Source of the DNA: Chloroflexota bacterium
GTDB lineage: Bacteria; Chloroflexota; UBA6077; CF-72
Direction of reading: 5' to 3'
Assembly: GCA_019242065.1 (NCBI GenBank)
Contig: JAFAWJ010000204.1
Location: forward strand, 1-5,554
DNA length: 5,554 bases
Shown here piece by piece: positions 1 to 3,110 of this stretch. The position numbers were made by a program, and so were the translations under genes. Below the pieces are notes generated by a model, which was given only the letters and a program-made list of their open reading frames with translations, made no database searches and was not told the DNA's origin. Each line of letters opens with the position of its first letter. The first letter of the stretch is position 1.

Positions 1-615
1 CAGGAACTCGTCCAGGGCCTGTCCGTTGCGCTTCAGTCGTTGCGTCTCGGCGACCGTCAGATCCGGATGTGCGACATACCAGCCTTCGGCGCTGACCTGA
101 TACCTGGCGAGGTAGTCTTTGGCTTCCGGACTGCGAATGCCTGGCCAACCTTCCCACGCTGAATCGATGATGTCCAGGTAGTCGGGAATTTTGGTCGCAA
201 AGTCGTCGATATAGGCGTCCCAGTCGCCATCGTAGGTGGTGGCAAAGAGCATCTTTGTATCGTTGTCCAGGAACACAAAACGCATGTCGTGGACGGTGCC
301 AATGGGGTCCACGCCGGGCGCCAGGTTCCCGTGCAGCAATCGCAGGAAGGTGCGGAGCCGCTGGGCACCGCCGGGGGCCAAGGGGACGATGAGGGTCAGT
401 TCCGAAACCTGGCCGAGTCGGCTGCCGGTGCGTCCGGCACTTACCATGGGCGGTGGGGGCGCTGATGCTTCCGCGGTCAGCGAACTGAGGACATTCTCCA
501 GTGCCCTTTTGCCGACTTCCGGCGCGTCGGCGAACAGATCCCGAAGCTGCTGAATCTTGTCTTGTACCGTCGGGTCCTGTTCTGATTCGGCCGCCGTGGC
601 CATTTGCGTTGCCAT
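1..615 (-). CDS. Uncharacterised soluble protein, N-terminal 205 codons (3' end outside window)
   Basis: The minus-strand frame is open from an ATG at 615-613 to the left edge without a stop, so the gene is truncated by the window. The start is supported by AAGGAGA at 625-631, nine bases upstream; a second ATG at codon 5 is less well placed. Residues 1-50 look helical and charged, a PPPP run lies at 53-56, and the folded part begins near 70. There, LTLIVPLAPGGAQRLRTFLR and, at 106-141, a segment rich in Asp and aromatics (GTVHDMRFVFLDND, then ATTYDGDWDAYIDDFA) suggest an alpha/beta domain, followed by EGWPGIRSPEAKDY at 155-168 and GWYVAHPDLT near 178. No signal peptide or membrane segment is visible. 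I recall similar proteins annotated only as hypothetical in soil bacteria, some perhaps near heme peroxidases, but I cannot assign a function. It is divergent from the plus-strand trio. Confidence 0.85.
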   Translation of the reverse strand, partial: MATQMATAAESEQDPTVQDKIQQLRDLFADAPEVGKRALENVLSSLTAEASAPPPPMVSAGRTGSRLGQVSELTLIVPLAPGGAQRLRTFLRLLHGNLAPGVDPIGTVHDMRFVFLDNDTKMLFATTYDGDWDAYIDDFATKIPDYLDIIDSAWEGWPGIRSPEAKDYLARYQVSAEGWYVAHPDLTVAETQRLKRNGQALDEFL

Positions 616-624
616 GGGCTACTG

Positions 625-631
625 TCTCCTT
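625..631 (-). promoter_or_regulatory. Ribosome binding site of the left-edge gene
   Basis: Read on the minus strand, this is AAGGAGA, a near-perfect Shine-Dalgarno sequence with nine bases before the ATG at 615. It fixes the start of the truncated left gene and supports that frame as real even though its end is not in the window. Confidence 0.8.
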
Positions 632-656
632 TTCTGTCGGGTTCGAACCCTTTGCC

Positions 657-697
657 TGGTACCCACAGCTTTGATCCAGTCACGCGCTTGGGTACCA
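657..697. repeat. 9-bp perfect inverted repeat upstream of the left gene
   Basis: TGGTACCCA at 657-665 is the exact reverse complement of TGGGTACCA at 689-697, with 23 bases between the arms. It sits 42 to 82 bases upstream of the minus-strand start at 615, where a promoter or operator would be expected. The arms could be paired half-sites for a dimeric regulator, with centres about 32 bases (three helical turns) apart, or the stem of a leader hairpin. Function is inferred from position only. Confidence 0.35.
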
Positions 698-742
698 ACT
701 ATCGGAGTGAAATCCGCAGAAGCAATGGGAGTATCCGGAGAC

Positions 743-781
743 TCGTTCGAAAGAACGACAACGTCAGTCGTCCATACTGAC
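743..781. repeat. Two adjacent short hairpins in the intergenic region
   Basis: TCGTTC-GAAA-GAACGA (743-758) is a 6-bp perfect stem closed by a GAAA tetraloop when read on the plus strand. Four bases later GTCAGT-N7-ACTGAC (763-781) forms a second 6-bp perfect stem. No T-run follows on either strand, so they do not look like intrinsic terminators. They could be protein-binding palindromes, a structured leader or chance. Confidence 0.25.
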
Positions 782-1139
782 TTCAGGATCCAGCGCAGGT
801 ATTCGAAGGGTCGATGCTGACCGGGGTCGAGGAGGGACCGAACGGCGATACGGACAATCCACCATCCACTTTGGCCGAATCTCGCGGCTCGCGCGCGACG
901 CCCTGGACCCACAACTCGGTATCGACGACTGACGTTCTCTTTGTTTCGAACGATGGCCCCTGAAGAGGGACCTGTCATGCGGCGTCCCTCCATAGAAGGA
1001 CCGTCCTGGTCAGCCCAAGAGACGACCCGGACCGATTCACATGACCGGTGCGTCGATCGAACGATGTGGTCAGAATTAAAGCATGCAATATAGCCGCGAC
1101 GGGCGAGATCCCGAGCGAGCCGCGAACATTTCAGACAAT

Positions 1140-1155
1140 TGAACAGGTACGTTCA
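1140..1155. promoter_or_regulatory. Possible operator upstream of the plus-strand trio
   Basis: TGAAC-AGGTAC-GTTCA is a 16-bp dyad with 5-bp perfect arms, 66 bases before the start at 1221. The size suits a TetR- or MarR-type dimer, and the location suits control of the trio. The arms are short enough to arise by chance, and no regulator gene is visible in the window. Confidence 0.2.
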
Positions 1156-1220
1156 CAATCAGGATGTCGCACTGCACGGACTGCGACTGCCCGCCATGCG
1201 CCCAGATCGGACGAGGAACC

Positions 1221-1673
1221 ATGTCCACGAATAGCACGAAACCTGGCGAGCGAATCACCCCGACCTATCTGTCGGCCGCCGCCAACCCAGCCCTCGCAAA
1301 CTACTCTCCTGCCTGGCTGAGCAATCTTGCCGACGACGTCACACTGGAAGGATCGATGATGAACGGTGCTGTACAGGGCCCCGACGCCGTGCGGAGCCTG
1401 GTGGCGTACGTCCGCAAGCTGTACGAGCGCCAGGAGTTCCACTACGCCGGGCCAGTCAACGGGACTCGGTTCCTCGAGGACTACACCGCCTGGGTGGGCG
1501 GCGAGCCGGTCGGCAATGTCGTCCTGATTACGTTCAACGCGACGGGGCAGACACAGCACGTCGTGGTCAACTACCGACCGCGCACCAAACTGCTGATGCT
1601 GTCTCGGCTCGTAGGCGAACACTTCGCCGGTACGCCCTTCGCCGAGGCGTTCGCCAGCAGCGCAGCGGAGTAA
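1221..1673 (+). CDS. SnoaL/NTF2-like family protein
   Basis: This 150-residue protein has the length and pattern of the NTF2-like (cone-fold) superfamily. An N-terminal helix (residues 14-35, TYLSAAANPALANYSPAWLS) is followed by LADDVTLEGSMMNGAVQGPDAVRS at 36-59, which corresponds to the usual 'dDV.leg....G.dair' block, then a helix (60-71) and long strands (72-83, 97-108, 111-118, 122-132). Family members bind small hydrophobic ligands and act as isomerases, cyclases, dehydratases or non-catalytic partners; the substrate here cannot be read from the sequence. I chose ATG 1221, preceded by GAGGA at 1213-1217 (a short spacer of three bases). An in-frame ATG at 1164 would add 19 residues with four cysteines but has no RBS. 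It is the first gene of a co-directional trio, with the next start 23 bases after its stop. Confidence 0.85.
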   Translation: MSTNSTKPGERITPTYLSAAANPALANYSPAWLSNLADDVTLEGSMMNGAVQGPDAVRSLVAYVRKLYERQEFHYAGPVNGTRFLEDYTAWVGGEPVGNVVLITFNATGQTQHVVVNYRPRTKLLMLSRLVGEHFAGTPFAEAFASSAAE

Positions 1674-1696
1674 CCGGGGCTGCTCATGGTCGTCCG

Positions 1697-2563
1697 ATGA
1701 ACGCCGCCGTTATTGGCGCCACAGGCCGAGTCGGCAGCGAGATCGTCCGCGGAGCACTCGCGCGTGGTGACGCGGTCACCGCGCTCGTTCGCGACCCCGA
1801 TAAGGCGCGTCGCGTCTTCGGCGAACCTGACCGATTGCACATCCGCCTCACGCGCCTGGAAGAGCCGCACGACCTTTCGAAGGCATTTGATGGCCTCAGC
1901 GTGGTGTTCATCGCGATGGGATCGGTCGGGATAGAGGGTGTCCTCCAGCGGATCGCGATTGGTGTCGCCGCCAACATCTCGTCGATCGAGCAGGTCACCC
2001 GCCTCTCAGTCCTGAACACCTCGCCCGATTCTCTTGGGATCAACCAGCGAGCCCACTACAGCATCGATCAGTTCGCCTCTCTGGTCGGAGTGCCATACTC
2101 GACGATCCGACCCGCGATCTTCTCGGCGTCCGTGCTCTCAGGGGCGCGCGAGATTCGCGCAACGCGAACATGGACCGGGCTCGCGGACAGCGGCCGCACG
2201 GCATTGATCGACCACCGCGACGTGGCGCAGGCTGGGCTGCGCGTGCTCACCGACCCGGCGCTCTGGGGCGCGCACCACGACCTGACTGGACCGGTTCGCA
2301 TGTCGTGGCCGGATGCGCTCGAGGTGCTTTCGGCGGAACTCGGGGAGCCAGTGACCTTCCAGGTCGCGTCCGAGCGGGAAATGCTCAAACGTCTCACCGC
2401 GGGCGGAGTCCCGGCGGGGGAAGCTGAGCTGCTGATCGCGCGCGAGTGGGCGATCCTGGCTGGTGAGAACGACTACACGACGGACACCTTCCGGCAGATC
2501 ACCGGCCGCCCCCCGCGCCCGTTTGCCCAGTTCGTGCACGAAAATCGGGCGGAATTCGGCTGA
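1697..2563 (+). CDS. NmrA-type NAD(P)-binding protein (atypical SDR)
   Basis: This 288-residue protein opens directly with a Rossmann strand and the dinucleotide-binding motif GATGRVG at residues 7-13. ALVRDPDKARRVFG (29-42) marks the second strand, whose Arg residues would fit an NADP(H) phosphate. VVFIAMGS lies at 69-76, YSTIRPAIF at 134-142 matches the usual 'wtilRP..f' block, IDHRDVAQAG at 171-180 the 'iD.rDvA' block, and HDLTGP at 194-199 the substrate-domain strand. These are hallmarks of NmrA/SDR_a5-type proteins, which include NAD(P)H:quinone reductases and redox sensors. The classical YxxxK catalytic pair is not evident, so it may be a reductase of an atypical kind or a nucleotide sensor. 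No good RBS precedes ATG 1697. A four-codon frame at 1686-1700 ends in a TGA overlapping this ATG, so coupled translation is possible. Confidence 0.9.
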   Translation: MNAAVIGATGRVGSEIVRGALARGDAVTALVRDPDKARRVFGEPDRLHIRLTRLEEPHDLSKAFDGLSVVFIAMGSVGIEGVLQRIAIGVAANISSIEQVTRLSVLNTSPDSLGINQRAHYSIDQFASLVGVPYSTIRPAIFSASVLSGAREIRATRTWTGLADSGRTALIDHRDVAQAGLRVLTDPALWGAHHDLTGPVRMSWPDALEVLSAELGEPVTFQVASEREMLKRLTAGGVPAGEAELLIAREWAILAGENDYTTDTFRQITGRPPRPFAQFVHENRAEFG

Positions 2564-2592
2564 TGCTTCGTCGTGCCGGAGTATCAGGGCCC

Positions 2593-2600
2593 AAAGGAGA
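2593..2600 (+). promoter_or_regulatory. Ribosome binding site deciding the DUF2255 start
   Basis: AAAGGAGA ends five bases before ATG 2606. It selects that start over an in-frame GTG at 2573, which would add 11 residues (starting MPEYQGPK) that include the translated RBS itself. Confidence 0.8.
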
Positions 2601-2605
2601 GCATC

Positions 2606-3001
2606 ATGAGCACTTGGACCAACGCTGAACTCGACAAGGTCGGCGCCGCCGACGAACTGGAACTCACCACACTACCCACCGACGGCTCAGCCGGCAAGCT
2701 GGTGACAGTCTGGGTCGTCCGCAATGGCGACAACCTGTTTATCCGGTCCTGGAAGGGACCAGGCGCGGCGTGGTTTCGCAGGGCGCAGGCGCACCACAAA
2801 GGTCACATTCGCGCCGGCGGCGTCGACAAAGACGTCACGTTCGTCAATGCTGACCGGAGCATCGACGAACAGATCGACGCTGCGTATCGAGCCAAGTACA
2901 CACCCATCGAAGCGTCGTACGTGGAGCCCATGGTGAGTCCTCAAGTTCGGGCGACGACGCTGCAACTGGTGCCTGCTCCTGAAGGAGGCGAACGTAACTA
3001 A
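2606..3001 (+). CDS. DUF2255 family protein
   Basis: This is a 131-residue protein. Its opening TWTNAELDKVGAADELELTT, then TVWVVRNGDNLFIRSWKGPG (34-53), AAWFRRAQAHHKGHIRAGGV (54-73) and DKDVTFV (74-80) follow the DUF2255 pattern of a W-x-x-x-E-L start, a 'vWvVrvgd.lyvRS..G' strand pair and a 'G.i.aGGv.kdVtF' block. From the strand pattern I infer kinship to the FMN- or F420-binding split-barrel fold (compare deazaflavin-dependent nitroreductases), but function in this family is not established. The helix at 84-98 (RSIDEQIDAAYRAKY) is typical, and the tail after about 110 is low in pattern. It starts 42 bases after the NmrA-type gene and is the last gene of the trio. It is cytosolic, with no signal peptide or membrane segment. 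Confidence 0.8.
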   Translation: MSTWTNAELDKVGAADELELTTLPTDGSAGKLVTVWVVRNGDNLFIRSWKGPGAAWFRRAQAHHKGHIRAGGVDKDVTFVNADRSIDEQIDAAYRAKYTPIEASYVEPMVSPQVRATTLQLVPAPEGGERN

Positions 3002-3069
3002 ATGAGAGGAACGTCTCGGTCACGACGCGCAATGCCGGAGGACATCTTCGCCGACCAGTAGGTCAGCAT

Positions 3070-3110
3070 GCCGCGCCGCGGCGGACTAGACCGAGGTGTC
3101 GAAGGCACCT
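3070..3110. terminator. Weak hairpins at the convergent junction (doubtful terminator)
   Basis: The gap between the convergent stops at 3001 and 3086 is only 84 bases. GCCGC-GCC-GCGGC at 3070-3082 forms a 5-bp GC-only stem. AGGTG-N7-CACCT at 3094-3110, inside the last codons of the WD40 gene, forms another. Neither is followed by a T-run in either direction, so classical intrinsic termination is not shown. This is nonetheless where both transcripts should end. Confidence 0.2.

Larger units (their letters stand above)
616..1220. other. Intergenic region between divergent genes, no convincing gene
   Basis: This stretch of about 600 bases separates the minus-strand gene starting at 615 from the plus-strand trio starting at 1221. 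GC content looks lower and less ordered than in the flanking genes. It must hold both promoters, but I could not pick a convincing -35/-10 pair. The most AT-rich patch is about 1073-1093 (AATTAAAGCATGCAATATAG), a candidate core promoter for the trio. Inverted repeats lie at 657-697, 743-758, 763-781, 997-1007 and 1140-1155. A minus-strand frame at 619-978 is open, but its third codon positions are only about 54% G or C by hand count, clearly less biased than the neighbouring genes appear, so I do not call it a gene. Confidence 0.6.

Noticed and set aside
57..368. 103-codon minus-strand frame inside the left gene
   Set aside because: It overlaps, in another frame of the same strand, the gene starting at 615, which has a proper RBS and protein-like composition. 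The product here is Ser/Thr/Pro-rich and looks like a shadow.
636..652. GGGTTCGAACCC, resembling a tRNA T-arm
   Set aside because: It is a simple 12-bp palindrome. No acceptor stem, D-arm or anticodon arm can be folded around it, and no CCA or integrase gene is nearby.
946..1066. 10-bp direct repeat TCGAACGATG at 946-955 and 1057-1066
   Set aside because: One shared 10-mer within a region of this size is expected fairly often by chance, and the flanks do not match.
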